Source of the DNA: Hyphomicrobiales bacterium
Lineage (GTDB): Bacteria > Pseudomonadota > Alphaproteobacteria > Rhizobiales > Methylopilaceae
Length of the DNA: 64,000 nt
Assembly: GCA_022842205.1 (NCBI GenBank)
Contig: JALHQA010000002.1
Span: forward strand, 1 to 64,000
Direction of reading: 5' to 3'
Shown here: in pieces, positions 8,624 to 17,677 of the stretch
How positions within the stretch are numbered: the stretch's first letter is position 1
Layout: the number at the start of each line of letters is the position of its first letter
Position numbers and translations under genes: made by a program
The notes under the pieces: model-generated
Seen by the model: the letters and a program-made list of their open reading frames with translations, nothing else
Databases searched by the model: none
Told to the model about the DNA's origin: nothing

Positions 8624-9432
8624 ACGCGGTGACCGGAACGATGACGGGGAGCGCGCAGGACGCGCGCTCCCTGGTCATTCGCGATCTCGTCAAGGAATAC
8701 AGGCGCGGCCAACCCGTGCTGCGCGGCATTAACCTGACCCTTCCCGGCCGCGGCATGACCGCGATCATCGGTCCGTCCGGAACCGGCAAGAGCACGCTGA
8801 TCCGCTGCATCAACAGACTGGTGGAGCCGACATCCGGCCAGATCCTGTTCATGGGGCAAAACCTCGCCCAGCTGCGCGGGCGCCAGCTGCGCGCCGCGCG
8901 ACGGCGGATCGGCATGGTGTTCCAGGAGTACAATCTGGTCGAACGGCTGACGGTGATGGAAAACCTCTTGTCGGGGCGGCTTGGCTATGTGCCGGTGTGG
9001 CGCGCGTGGCTACGGAAGTTTCCGCAGAAGGACATCGACCGGGCGTTCGAGCTGCTGGACGCCGTCGGCCTCGGTCAATACGCGACGCAACGTGCGGACG
9101 CGCTTTCCGGCGGTCAGCGCCAGCGCGTCGGAATCGCACGCGCCATCATGCAGGAGCCGGACCTCATTCTTGCCGACGAGCCAACCTCCTCGCTCGATCC
9201 GAAGACTTCGGTCGAGATCATGGACATTCTCTCGGCGCTCGCGGGCGAACGCGACATTCCGGTTATTGTAAATATCCATAACGTGGAGCTCGCGAAGCGC
9301 TTCGCGCAGCGCATCGTCGGCATGACCGGCGGCAAGATCGTATATGACGGGCCGCCGGACGGGCTGACGGACGAAGACCTGCGGACGATCTATGGCGGCG
9401 AGGACTGGCTGAATGACCGCGCCGACGGCTGA
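8620..9432 (+). CDS. phnC: Phosphonate ABC transporter, ATP-binding protein
   Basis: It is the ATPase that powers uptake through the two PhnE permeases. Walker A is at about 51-59 (GPSGTGKST), the ABC signature LSGGQRQ at about 161-167 and Walker B LILADE at about 181-186. It is 270 residues from a GTG that overlaps the phnD stop by four bases (GTGA); an ATG seven codons on is the alternative. It is in an operon with phnD and two phnE genes. Confidence 0.93.
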   Translation: MNAVTGTMTGSAQDARSLVIRDLVKEYRRGQPVLRGINLTLPGRGMTAIIGPSGTGKSTLIRCINRLVEPTSGQILFMGQNLAQLRGRQLRAARRRIGMVFQEYNLVERLTVMENLLSGRLGYVPVWRAWLRKFPQKDIDRAFELLDAVGLGQYATQRADALSGGQRQRVGIARAIMQEPDLILADEPTSSLDPKTSVEIMDILSALAGERDIPVIVNIHNVELAKRFAQRIVGMTGGKIVYDGPPDGLTDEDLRTIYGGEDWLNDRADG

Positions 9433-10210
9433 TACCGCCGGGCACCGGCAACCCTTCCGGACGAACTGGGGCGGCCGGCTGGCCTATGTCGCCCTTGTCG
9501 CCTACGTCATCTACGCAGGCTCGCATCTCGGCTTTTCATGGGATCGCTTCGTTTCCGGCATCGGCAATGGCGGACATTTCGTGGCGCGCATGTTCCCGCC
9601 GGCCTGGGACCGATGGGGCCTTCTCGCCGACGGCATGATCGAGAGTTTGCAGATCGCAATCCTCGCCAGCTTTTTCGGTGTGCTGCTCTCCCTGCCCGTG
9701 GGGCTGCTGGCTGCGCGCAATCTCATGCCGGTCTGGGTGACGTGGCCGGCCCGCGGCATCATCGCGCTCTGCCGTTCGTTTCACCCGATCATCATCGCCA
9801 TCCTGTTCGTGAAGGCGGTGGGCTTCGGCGCGCTGGCCGGCGTATTGGCACTGATCGTCGGGTCCATCGGCTTTGTCGGCAAGCTGTTCGCGGAATCCAT
9901 CGAGGAGATATCGCTGAAGCAGGTCGAGGCCGTACGCGCGACCGGCGCGAGTTTTTCCGGCGTTCTCATCATGGCCGTGCAGCCGCAGGTGCTGCCGCGC
10001 TTCATCGGTTTCGCCACCTACCAGCTCGACTCGAACCTTCGTAACTCAACCATGGTGGGCATTGTCGGCGGCGGCGGCATCGGCGCCACGCTGTTCACGG
10101 CCTATCAGCGGTTCGATTTCGACTTCGTGCTGTCGATTCTCATCGTCACCGTTGCGATGATCATGGCGGCAGAAGTGCTATCCGGCTGGATACGAAAGAC
10201 GTTCCAGTGA
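9413..10210 (+). CDS. phnE: Phosphonate ABC transporter, permease PhnE (first copy)
   Basis: Inner-membrane permease of 265 residues with about six hydrophobic segments and the cytoplasmic coupling loop [20 protein letters not shown], followed by PQVLPRFIG, typical of PhnE. Its ATG lies 20 bases inside the 3' end of phnC. It probably pairs with the second PhnE to form a heterodimeric channel. Confidence 0.92.
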   Translation: MTAPTADTAGHRQPFRTNWGGRLAYVALVAYVIYAGSHLGFSWDRFVSGIGNGGHFVARMFPPAWDRWGLLADGMIESLQIAILASFFGVLLSLPVGLLAARNLMPVWVTWPARGIIALCRSFHPIIIAILFVKAVGFGALAGVLALIVGSIGFVGKLFAESIEEISLKQVEAVRATGASFSGVLIMAVQPQVLPRFIGFATYQLDSNLRNSTMVGIVGGGGIGATLFTAYQRFDFDFVLSILIVTVAMIMAAEVLSGWIRKTFQ

Positions 10211-11019
10211 CGACCATGCCGGGCACCGCCATTCATCGCGAATGGGAACGCTTCACGCTGCCGCAGAAGCTCGGCCGCTACGCGCTGTATCTCATGGCGG
10301 CAATCGCGGTTGTATGGTCGTTCCGAACCATCGAGATCATTGCGGAATTTCTCTACGACTCCCCGGCACAGATCGCCGATCTGTTCACGCGCATGTGGCC
10401 GATGGACTGGAGCTATTTCGGCAGCGCGGTGTGGTCCTCGCTTGTCGAAACGATGCACATCGCGACGCTTGGCACGATCCTGTCGCTTGGCATCGCCATG
10501 CCGCTCGGGCTGATCGCGGCCCGCAACCTGACGCCCATTCCCGCGCTCAACTGGTTCGCCCATTTCCTGTTCGTAACGTCGCGCTCGGTGAACTCGCTCG
10601 TATGGGCGCTGCTGTTTGTCGCCGTGTTTGGCCCCGGGCCGCTGGCCGGGACGCTGGCCATCGCTTTTCGCTCCATCGGCTTTGTGGGCAAGCTGTTCGC
10701 GGAAGCGCTCGAGGAAGCGAACAAGGGATCGATCGAAGCGCTGGTGGCGGCCGGGGCGCCGGTGCGGAGCCAGATCCTGATGGGCTACTGGCCGCAGGTG
10801 CGCCCCGCCTTCTGGTCCATCGCCCTCTTCCGCTGGGATATCAATATCCGCGAATCCGCCGTGCTCGGCATTGTCGGCGCGGGCGGCATCGGTGTCGCGC
10901 TCGATACCGCGCTGAACCTGCTCTACTGGGACCAGGTGGCGGTCGTGCTGCTGACGATCTTCGTGGTTGTGATCCTCGCCGAGCTTGTGGTTACGGCGAT
11001 CCGTCAGCGCGTTCTTTAG
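10207..11019 (+). CDS. phnE: Phosphonate ABC transporter, permease PhnE (second copy)
   Basis: A 270-residue permease, paralogous to the preceding one. It shares [11 protein letters not shown] and the coupling loop (ALEEANKGSIEALVAAGA), then YWPQVRPAFWS and the late GGGI/GAGGIG loop. GTG at 10207 overlaps the previous stop by four bases; ATG at 10216 is an alternative. No C-P lyase or phosphonatase gene follows, so the imported compound must be used by genes elsewhere. Confidence 0.92.
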   Translation: MTTMPGTAIHREWERFTLPQKLGRYALYLMAAIAVVWSFRTIEIIAEFLYDSPAQIADLFTRMWPMDWSYFGSAVWSSLVETMHIATLGTILSLGIAMPLGLIAARNLTPIPALNWFAHFLFVTSRSVNSLVWALLFVAVFGPGPLAGTLAIAFRSIGFVGKLFAEALEEANKGSIEALVAAGAPVRSQILMGYWPQVRPAFWSIALFRWDINIRESAVLGIVGAGGIGVALDTALNLLYWDQVAVVLLTIFVVVILAELVVTAIRQRVL

Positions 11020-11097
11020 GTCAGGCGCGGCGCAGCATGCGCGCCCTCATGAGGCTTACCGCCAGATCGTGACAGGTTCGCCGTTCACAGAGCCCTA

Positions 11098-11307
11098 TCA
11101 GTAATGAGGCGGCGGCGGCTCATCCGCCGGATCGCTGCCGACGCCTTCTTCCGCACGGGCCATGCGGTCGGAAAGCATCGCGAACTCGCGCGTCAGGCGC
11201 TCGATCTCTTTCCACTGCGCGACGACGGTCTTGTTCAGGTCCTCGATGATCTCGTCCTGATAGGCGATGCGCATTTCAAGCGCGTCGAGGCGTTCGGCGT
11301 CGGTCAT
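11098..11307 (-). CDS. slyX: SlyX family protein
   Basis: The 69-residue protein is almost entirely one amphipathic helix (LEMRIAYQDEIIEDLNKTV) ending in the PPPPHY tail that defines SlyX. The function is poorly understood; the sequence predicts a small coiled-coil protein. It begins seven bases downstream of the end of the ABC permease gene, on the same strand, and may be its last cistron. Confidence 0.88.
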   Translation of the reverse strand: MTDAERLDALEMRIAYQDEIIEDLNKTVVAQWKEIERLTREFAMLSDRMARAEEGVGSDPADEPPPPHY

Positions 11308-11314
11308 TGTCTCT

Positions 11315-12445
11315 CTAGTCCAGGGTCTGGCGGAAGCGCATGACGGCGATCGTCATGGCGACGAGTGTAAACGCGGCGACCGCCGCGATCTCCGTGGCAA
11401 GATCACCGAAGCCTGCACCTTTCAGCATAATACCGCGAATGATGCGCAGGAAATGCGTCAGCGGCAAAACCTCACCGATCCACTGCGCCCATTCCGGCAT
11501 GCCGCGGAACGGAAACATGAAGCCCGACAAAAGCATCGATGGCAGGAAGAAGAAGAACGACATCTGCATCGCCTGAAGCTGGCTCGTGGCGATGGTCGAG
11601 AACGTATAGCCGACAGCGAGATTCGCGCAGATGAAGAGCGTCGTGAGCACCAGCAGAAGCGGAAGCGATCCGGCAAGCGGAACGCCGAACAGGAGGAACC
11701 CCGCGGACAGGATGATCGTCATCTGGATCGCGCCGACGACGACGTAGGGCGCGATCTTGCCCAACATGATTTCCACCGGCCGGATGGGGAGCGACAGCAG
11801 CGTCTCCATCGTGCCCCGCTCCACCTCGCGCGTGACCGACAGGCCGGTGAACAGCAGCATCGTCAAGGTGAGGATCGTGCCCATCAGGCCCGGCACGATG
11901 TTGAAGCTGGTTTCGCCTGTCGGATTGTAACGGCGGTGCAGGCGAAGCTCGAAGGGCGGCTTCGCACCATCGCGGATATGCCCGGCACCCTGCAGGTCAC
12001 GTGTAAAGACACGCGCGGGCAACTGCTGGAGTGCGGCGATGGCATTGCCGGACGCGGATGGGTCTGTGGCATCCGCGATGACGAGAAGTGCCGGGTTTTC
12101 GCCGCGCATGATGTCGCGCCCGAAATTCGGCGGGATCTGCACGCCGAACTGGACCTTTCCAGCAAGGAACAGATCATCCAGTTCCTTCTCGCTGCGAGGT
12201 TGACGGTCCATTTCGAAGTAGCCCGTTTCCTGCATGGCGGACAGGAAGGAGCGCGAGAACTGGCTGCCGTCCAGATCGACGACCGCTGTCGGCAATTTCC
12301 TGGGATCGGTGTTGATGGCGTAGCCGAACAGCAAGAGCTGCATCACCGGAATAAGAACCATCATGGCAAAGGTCAGCCGGTCGCGGCGGAGCTGCGTGAC
12401 CTCCTTGATGAAGACGGCGGCGATGCGCGACAGGGAGCCGGTCAT
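11315..12445 (-). CDS. ABC-2 type exporter permease
   Basis: This is the membrane subunit of a drug/lipid-type exporter like YbhS/YbhR or YhhJ. The 376-residue protein has an N-terminal transmembrane helix, a large periplasmic domain of about 140 residues and a C-terminal block of five helices; GTMETLLSLPIRPVEIMLGK is the typical ABC-2 coupling segment, and EVLPLTHFLRIIRGIMLKG is the conserved late motif. ATG overlaps the stop of the ATPase gene by four bases. Only one permease gene is present, so the complex is likely a homodimer, unlike YbhFSR. Confidence 0.88.
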   Translation of the reverse strand: MTGSLSRIAAVFIKEVTQLRRDRLTFAMMVLIPVMQLLLFGYAINTDPRKLPTAVVDLDGSQFSRSFLSAMQETGYFEMDRQPRSEKELDDLFLAGKVQFGVQIPPNFGRDIMRGENPALLVIADATDPSASGNAIAALQQLPARVFTRDLQGAGHIRDGAKPPFELRLHRRYNPTGETSFNIVPGLMGTILTLTMLLFTGLSVTREVERGTMETLLSLPIRPVEIMLGKIAPYVVVGAIQMTIILSAGFLLFGVPLAGSLPLLLVLTTLFICANLAVGYTFSTIATSQLQAMQMSFFFFLPSMLLSGFMFPFRGMPEWAQWIGEVLPLTHFLRIIRGIMLKGAGFGDLATEIAAVAAFTLVAMTIAVMRFRQTLD

Positions 12446-13395
12446 CCGAAATTGTCCCGGCTGCGGCTCATCAGCTCGATGAACACGTCTTCCAGCGTCG
12501 GCTCGGACTGGCGCCAGGCTTTCGTATTTTTTGCGCGGTAGGGCGCGATGGCGGCATCCAGCCTCTTGCGGTCGCGTCCGGAGACATGGAGTTCGACGCC
12601 GAACGGCGCGACCTGATCGACGCCGGGCTTCTTCTGGAGTTCGTCGGCGAGCGCCGTCAGGTCTCCGCCCGTGACCGTATACGTCGTGAGGCCGGACTGG
12701 GCCACGACCTCTTCCACCGTGCCGCGCGTAAGAAGTTCGCCATAGGCGATATAGGCGATCTCGTGACAGCGTTCCGCCTCGTCCATGTAGTGCGTCGATA
12801 CGAGCACGGTGACGCCCTCATGGGCGAGATGATGGATCTCGTCCCAGAATTCACGGCGTGCCTGCGGATCGACACCGGCGGTCGGCTCGTCCAGCAGCAA
12901 AAGCTTCGGCGATGGAAGAATGCACGCGCCAAGAGCAAGGCGCTGCTTCCAGCCTCCCGACAATTCGCCGGCAAGCTGGCTGGCGCGATTTTCAAGGCCA
13001 AGACGGGCGATCGCGTCCTGTGTCGCGCCCCTCGGATCAGGCATGCCGTGGACACGCGCGACGAATTCGAGATTCTCGCGTATGGACAGATCGGTATAGA
13101 GCGAGAATCGCTGCGTCATGTATCCGACATGGCGCTTGATCTCGGTCGACTGGGTGAGGATGTCGTAGCCGAGGCACGTTCCGTGGCCCGAATCCGGCGT
13201 CAGGAGACCGGTGAGCATGCGGATTGTGGTGGTCTTGCCGGAGCCGTTCGGCCCGAGAAATCCGTAGATCAGACCGCGCCGCACCTGCATGGTGACGTTC
13301 TTGACGACGGTGCGCCCGCCGAAGCTCTTGGTCAGCCCCTCGACATCGATGACGATGCCCGGGGCATCCGGCTTGCGGGCGGCGACGGCGTTCAT
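12442..13395 (-). CDS. ABC-2 type exporter ATP-binding protein
   Basis: This 317-residue protein is the motor of the exporter. Walker A is GPNGSGKTT, the signature region LSGGWKQRLALG, and Walker B LLLLDEPTAGVD. After the ATPase core an accessory C-terminal region carries a DrrA-like extension (about 230-317). Its ATG overlaps the stop of the HlyD gene by four bases, and the downstream permease starts inside its own stop. Substrate unknown. Confidence 0.92.
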   Translation of the reverse strand: MNAVAARKPDAPGIVIDVEGLTKSFGGRTVVKNVTMQVRRGLIYGFLGPNGSGKTTTIRMLTGLLTPDSGHGTCLGYDILTQSTEIKRHVGYMTQRFSLYTDLSIRENLEFVARVHGMPDPRGATQDAIARLGLENRASQLAGELSGGWKQRLALGACILPSPKLLLLDEPTAGVDPQARREFWDEIHHLAHEGVTVLVSTHYMDEAERCHEIAYIAYGELLTRGTVEEVVAQSGLTTYTVTGGDLTALADELQKKPGVDQVAPFGVELHVSGRDRKRLDAAIAPYRAKNTKAWRQSEPTLEDVFIELMSRSRDNFG

Positions 13396-14318
13396 TCCGC
13401 GGCACCGAGCGTCACATCGACCGGCAGCCCCAGCGGAAGAGGCTTGCCGCCGACAAGCCGCGCCTCAGCACGGAACACCAGCTTTGACCGCTCCTCCTGG
13501 CTGAAGATGACGGGCGGGGTGAATTCCGCCTCGCTGGATACGAAAGTGAGCGTCGCCGGCATGCCGTTACACCCGTCGCACGACACATCGACGTTCTGGC
13601 CGAGACGGAGGCCGGAGAGAAGCGGCTCCGGCACGTAGAACCGGACCTTGCGATTGCCGGGCGGCAGAAGCGCCAGAACGGGCTGGCCCGCCGATACGAC
13701 CTCACCCGCGCGGAAATAGACATCCTCGACGCTTGCGGCGACCGGCGCATAAACGCGGCGCTTGGCGAGAGCCTTTTCCGCACCATCGAGCGCGGCTTCC
13801 GCAGCCTGGATCGCCGCTTCGCGGCCGGCGAGTTCCGCTGCCTGTATCTGGCGCTGCGCTTCCTGCAAGGCGGCCTGATCGCGATCGAAGGTCGACTGCG
13901 CCTGCTGGAGCGTTGCCTTGGCCGCGACACCGCGGTTGTACAGATCTTTTTGCCTATCAAGCTCGCTGCGCGACAATTCGAGCGACGCCTCCGCCCGCTG
14001 GACCGCCGCCTGCAGCACCGCGATCTGCTCCGGACGCTGACCGGCGGCCTTGATGTCCTCCAGCTTGGCGGCGGCCTCGTCGCGCGCCGCCTTCTGCACC
14101 TCGTCATCGAGCGCGAAAAGCAGCGCGCCGGCTTCGACCGCCGATCCGGAATCGACGGCGAGTTCGACGACCCGGCCCGCGCTTTCCGGCCCCACCAGAA
14201 TAAGATCGCCTTCGATATAGCCCTGCAGCTGACGCGGATCGGATGATTGCGGCCAGAACCACCACGCGGCGACGCCAGCCAGCGCCACCGCAATGAGGAT
14301 CGGGATGCGGCGGTTCAT
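13392..14318 (-). CDS. HlyD/YbhG-type periplasmic adaptor protein
   Basis: The 308-residue protein has an N-terminal membrane anchor (about 5-20, ILIAVALAGVAAWWFWP), a biotinyl-lipoyl-like hybrid (PESAGRVVELAVDSGSAVEA), a long coiled-coil hairpin of about 100 residues, and a beta-barrel end (VRFYVPEPLLSGLRLGQ). It links the exporter to the periplasm or outer membrane. ATG 14318 has GGGAG seven bases upstream and overlaps the TetR gene stop by four bases (ATGA), which makes a four-gene operon: regulator, adaptor, ATPase, permease. Confidence 0.9.
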   Translation of the reverse strand: MNRRIPILIAVALAGVAAWWFWPQSSDPRQLQGYIEGDLILVGPESAGRVVELAVDSGSAVEAGALLFALDDEVQKAARDEAAAKLEDIKAAGQRPEQIAVLQAAVQRAEASLELSRSELDRQKDLYNRGVAAKATLQQAQSTFDRDQAALQEAQRQIQAAELAGREAAIQAAEAALDGAEKALAKRRVYAPVAASVEDVYFRAGEVVSAGQPVLALLPPGNRKVRFYVPEPLLSGLRLGQNVDVSCDGCNGMPATLTFVSSEAEFTPPVIFSQEERSKLVFRAEARLVGGKPLPLGLPVDVTLGAAE

Positions 14319-14986
14319 GACTTGTCTCCCTTGAGACCGCGGATCAGAAGGTCGGCATGCGCATCGAGGAACCCGTCGGTGTCGAGTTTCTGCACGCGAT
14401 CGAATATTCCCGTCCATACGATGGCAACAAGAAGCGGCGCGACGGCGAGCTGCGGAAATCGGGCGGCGGCATCCGAGGTGAATTCGCCCCGCGCGACGCC
14501 GCGTTCGACGATGGCGCGGACGGCGTTCATGCCGCGCGAGACGACCTCCCGATGATAGAAGGCGGCGAGATCCGGAAAGCGGCCGGCCTCGCTGATGATG
14601 AGGCGTGCGATGTCCTTACGACGCGTGCCAAGGATTTCCGTCTTGGCGAATGCGATGAGACCGCGCAGCATGGTTTCGGCGGGAACGTCCTGCTTCAGCA
14701 TCGCCTCGCCGGCCGCCTGAAACGGCGAAGCCAGGAGCGAGCGGATCAGTTCCTCGAACAGCGCCTCCTTCGAGGCGAAGTAGAGATAGAGGGTGCCCTT
14801 GGCGACACCGGCGCGCGCCGCAACCTCGTCCAGCTTCGCCGCGCCAAAACCGCGTTCGAGGAATACGTCCATGGCCGCATCGAGCATGCCCTTGGTGCGG
14901 GCCTCGCGCTCCTCCGGCGTGAGGGCGGGCGCCGCACGGGCGCGGACGGGCCGCGCGGCTTTCCCTTTCGTCGCGGGTCTGGCCAT
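14315..14986 (-). CDS. TetR-family repressor of the exporter operon
   Basis: The 223-residue protein has a basic, Ala/Pro-rich N-terminus, then a TetR helix-turn-helix at about 45-85 (LDEVAARAGVAKGTLYLYF) and a ligand domain with a C-terminal part that resembles the TetR_C group found with YbhFGSR-like pumps. It is the first gene of the operon it likely represses. A perfect 20-base palindrome 16 bases upstream of its ATG is the obvious operator, giving autoregulation. GAGG lies seven bases before the start. Confidence 0.9.
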   Translation of the reverse strand: MARPATKGKAARPVRARAAPALTPEEREARTKGMLDAAMDVFLERGFGAAKLDEVAARAGVAKGTLYLYFASKEALFEELIRSLLASPFQAAGEAMLKQDVPAETMLRGLIAFAKTEILGTRRKDIARLIISEAGRFPDLAAFYHREVVSRGMNAVRAIVERGVARGEFTSDAAARFPQLAVAPLLVAIVWTGIFDRVQKLDTDGFLDAHADLLIRGLKGDKS

Positions 14987-15001
14987 CGGCGCACCTCGTT
15001 A

Positions 15002-15021
15002 ATGACTGACCAGTCAGTCAT
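15002..15021. promoter_or_regulatory. TetR operator palindrome
   Basis: ATGACTGAC and GTCAGTCAT face each other around a two-base centre, a perfect 9+9 inverted repeat. It sits 16 bases from the TetR start and about 90 bases from the divergent small acidic-protein gene, so it could control both. Confidence 0.8.
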
Positions 15022-15109
15022 ACTCTTGGGACGATTTCGGCGCAAGAAGGTTCTCGCCACGCATGCAGCCAAACCGGTCGCTTTGCGTTTCTTTGGAAAG
15101 GAGAAGCAC

Positions 15110-15343
15110 ATGGCCAACATCAAACGGTCGGAGGACCGCAATTACACGCCCAAGCCGGAGTTTCTCGAAGCGGATCTGACCGAGGAAGCGACCCCTCCCC
15201 CGACCATCGACCCCAAGGACGCGCCGGACGAAGGCGATCTGACCCTCACGGACGATCTGGCTGTCAGCCCGGAAGAGCCGCGCATCGATCTGAACGAAGA
15301 GCAGCAGGACTACAGCGAGGAGGTAGAGGACCGGGACGACTGA
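15110..15343 (+). CDS. Small acidic protein, unknown
   Basis: This 77-residue protein is extremely acidic and Pro-rich (EEATPPPTIDPKDAPDEGD, then a Glu/Asp-rich end) with no hydrophobic segment, so it is probably disordered. AAAGGAG lies six bases before the ATG, a strong ribosome site that argues for real expression. It diverges from the TetR-exporter operon and shares its operator region. Function unknown. Confidence 0.6.
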   Translation: MANIKRSEDRNYTPKPEFLEADLTEEATPPPTIDPKDAPDEGDLTLTDDLAVSPEEPRIDLNEEQQDYSEEVEDRDD

Positions 15344-15443
15344 TCTTGGTCTTTCGTCGCCCCCGCTGGCGAAGCGTGCGGCAAAGGACTATCTCGGGCG
15401 CACTCCCATATTTGAGGCGCCGCTTACGCGGCCTTGAGCCGCG

Positions 15444-16697
15444 ATGAAACCCGCCACCTATTCTGAAGGACCGGCTTCACACTCCGGAATGAGTTTCCGG
15501 ATGTTCGTTCTGTTCGTCGCCTCCATCATGGCGATGAACGCGATCTCCATCGACTCGATGCTGCCGGCACTGCCCCAGATCGGCGAGTCGCTCGGCATCA
15601 CCGAAGCCAACCAGACACAATGGGTCCTGACGGCCTATCTGCTCGGCTTCGGCGGCGCCCAAATCATCTACGGACCGCTTGCCGACCGCTTCGGCCGCAA
15701 GCCCGTGCTGCTGTTCGGCATCACGGTCTATGCGGCGGCCAGTCTCTGGGCGGCACTGTCGACCTCGTTCGAGGCGATGATGGCGGCCCGCGTCATCCAG
15801 GGGATCGGCGCGGCGGCGACGCGTGTCCTCGCCGTCACCATCGTGCGCGACTGCTATTCCGGCGCCACCATGGCCCGCGTGATGTCGCTGACCTTCATCG
15901 TGTTCCTCGCGGCGCCGATCGTTGCGCCGTCGCTCGGCCAGGCGGTGATGCTGTTCGTCTCATGGCACTGGATCTTCGGCCTTCTTGCGGTCTACGGCGT
16001 GTGGACACTCATCTGGGGTTTCTTCCGCCTGCCGGAAACGCTGCACCCGCAAGACCGCATGCCGCTCTCCGCCGTCGCCATCGGCCGCGCTCTGCGGCTG
16101 ACGCTGACGACGCGGCTGACGATCGGCTACATTCTGGCTGTCACGCTTCTGTTCGGCGCGCTGTTCGGGTTCATCAACTCGATTCAGCAAATATTCTCCG
16201 AAACCTTTGACGCCGCGACCATATTCCCCGCGATCTTCGCCGGCATCGCCGCCTTCATGGCGCTGTCGAGTTTCGTCAATTCGCGCATCGTCGAGCGGCT
16301 CGGCACGCGCAAGGTGTCGCACGCCGCGCTGTTCGGCTTCACGGCCTTCGCCGCCGCCCACGCCGTCACCGCCTGGTTCGGCCATGAGAGCATCTGGTCG
16401 TTCTCGCTGGTGCAGGCCGGCATGATGTTCTGCTTCGGTCTCCTGGTGTCGAACTTCAATTCGATGGCGATGGAGCCGATGGGCCATATCGCCGGCACAG
16501 CGTCGTCCGTACAGGGTTTCATCTCGACGACCGGCGGCGCCCTGCTTGGCTTTGCCGTCGGCCAGCAGTTCGACGGCACGACACTTCCGCTCGGCATCGG
16601 CTTCACCCTGTTTGCGCTGTGCGCGATCGGCTTCGTTCTCTTTGCCGAAAAGGGCCGCCTGTTCGGCCCGCAGCGCCCCGCGCCACAGTCGACATAA
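15444..16697 (+). CDS. MFS drug-efflux transporter, Bcr/CflA type
   Basis: The 417-residue inner-membrane protein has about twelve hydrophobic segments. IDSMLPALPQIGESLG in the first helix region and GPLADRFGRKPVLLFG in loop 2-3 are the classic Bcr/CflA marks, and RVIQGIGAAATRVLAVTIVRD is the following motif. It should export drugs or metabolites with protons. It is a single gene; ATG at 15444, with little ribosome-site support. Confidence 0.88.
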   Translation: MKPATYSEGPASHSGMSFRMFVLFVASIMAMNAISIDSMLPALPQIGESLGITEANQTQWVLTAYLLGFGGAQIIYGPLADRFGRKPVLLFGITVYAAASLWAALSTSFEAMMAARVIQGIGAAATRVLAVTIVRDCYSGATMARVMSLTFIVFLAAPIVAPSLGQAVMLFVSWHWIFGLLAVYGVWTLIWGFFRLPETLHPQDRMPLSAVAIGRALRLTLTTRLTIGYILAVTLLFGALFGFINSIQQIFSETFDAATIFPAIFAGIAAFMALSSFVNSRIVERLGTRKVSHAALFGFTAFAAAHAVTAWFGHESIWSFSLVQAGMMFCFGLLVSNFNSMAMEPMGHIAGTASSVQGFISTTGGALLGFAVGQQFDGTTLPLGIGFTLFALCAIGFVLFAEKGRLFGPQRPAPQST

Positions 16698-16754
16698 CGC
16701 GCTTTTGACCTCTCCTCCGGCCGCCCTAGCTTAGGGTCGAACCGGAGGAACGTC

Positions 16755-17123
16755 ATGCGCATCCAATCCCTTGCAGTAACCGGCTGGCTTCTGGCCGCAT
16801 CCCTGCCCGCCTTCGCCCATCACGGCTGGAGCTGGGCCGAAAGCGACCAGAGCGAAGTCAGCGGCACGATCCGCGAGATCTATATCGGCCCGCCGCATCC
16901 GCGGCTGCAGATCGACACGGCGGACGGCCCGTGGACCGTCGAACTCGGCAATCCGAACCAGACCCAGCGCGCGGGATTTGTGGAAGGCGTGGCGAAGGCC
17001 GGCGACACGGTGACCGTGCTCGGCAACAAACCCGCCGAGGGCAATGAGAAGCGCATAAAGGCGGTGAAGATCACGGTCTCGGACAAGGAGTATGTGTTCT
17101 ATCCCGAGCGCCTGAAACAATAG
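16755..17123 (+). CDS. DUF6152 family periplasmic protein
   Basis: A 122-residue secreted protein: signal peptide to about residue 21 (LPAFA), then HHGWSWAE immediately after cleavage, then an OB-like beta-rich domain (SGTIREIYIGPPHPRLQI). The His-His next to the mature N-terminus is characteristic of this family. GGAGG precedes the ATG well. The gene downstream starts one base after its stop and encodes the membrane partner usually found with it. Function unknown; a metal role is a guess based on the histidines. Confidence 0.75.
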   Translation: MRIQSLAVTGWLLAASLPAFAHHGWSWAESDQSEVSGTIREIYIGPPHPRLQIDTADGPWTVELGNPNQTQRAGFVEGVAKAGDTVTVLGNKPAEGNEKRIKAVKITVSDKEYVFYPERLKQ

Positions 17124-17124
17124 C

Positions 17125-17601
17125 GTGGACGCACTGCTGCAGGCCCTGTCGGGATGGCCTGTTGCGCAGGCCCTGCGCGGATCTGTGGCGCTCTACGCCA
17201 CCGTCAACGCCGCGCACATACTCGCGATCGGGCTTGTCGTCGGATCGCTGGCGACGCTCGACCTGCGCCTGCTCGGCGCGTTTCGCGCGACGCCTGTCGC
17301 CGCGCTCGGGCCGCCGCTGTCTAGGGTCGCAGCCTTCGGCGTTGCTCTTGCCGTGGCGACGGGCTTCCTGCTCTTCAGCGTGCGCCCGGCGGAATATGTA
17401 CAAAATCCCGCCTTCCTTACGAAGATTGCTCTCGTGACGCTCGGCGTTCTGAACGCGCTGCTGCTGCATCTCGGTGGGCGGTGGAGGGACATACTGGCCG
17501 GCGGCGCAATCTCACCCCGCGTGCGCATGTCCGCCCTTCTCTCCCTGCTGATATGGACCGGCGCCATCCTTGCCGGACGCTGGATAGGCTTTCTGGAATG
17601 A
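17125..17601 (+). CDS. Four-helix membrane protein partner of the DUF6152 protein
   Basis: This 158-residue protein starts at GTG, one base after the preceding stop, so the two genes are translationally linked. It has four hydrophobic segments with an early NAAHILAIGLVVGS helix, where the His could be a ligand, and a C-terminal WTGAILAGRWIGFLE. It resembles the DUF2214/DUF6644 group of small integral membrane proteins. Function unknown. Confidence 0.7.
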   Translation: MDALLQALSGWPVAQALRGSVALYATVNAAHILAIGLVVGSLATLDLRLLGAFRATPVAALGPPLSRVAAFGVALAVATGFLLFSVRPAEYVQNPAFLTKIALVTLGVLNALLLHLGGRWRDILAGGAISPRVRMSALLSLLIWTGAILAGRWIGFLE

Positions 17602-17677
17602 CGCCCTCCTTCGCGTAAGGGGAACACGCTCCTGTGCGGCGCGTTTATCTGGACAATCCCGCACCGAGGAGAATGAA

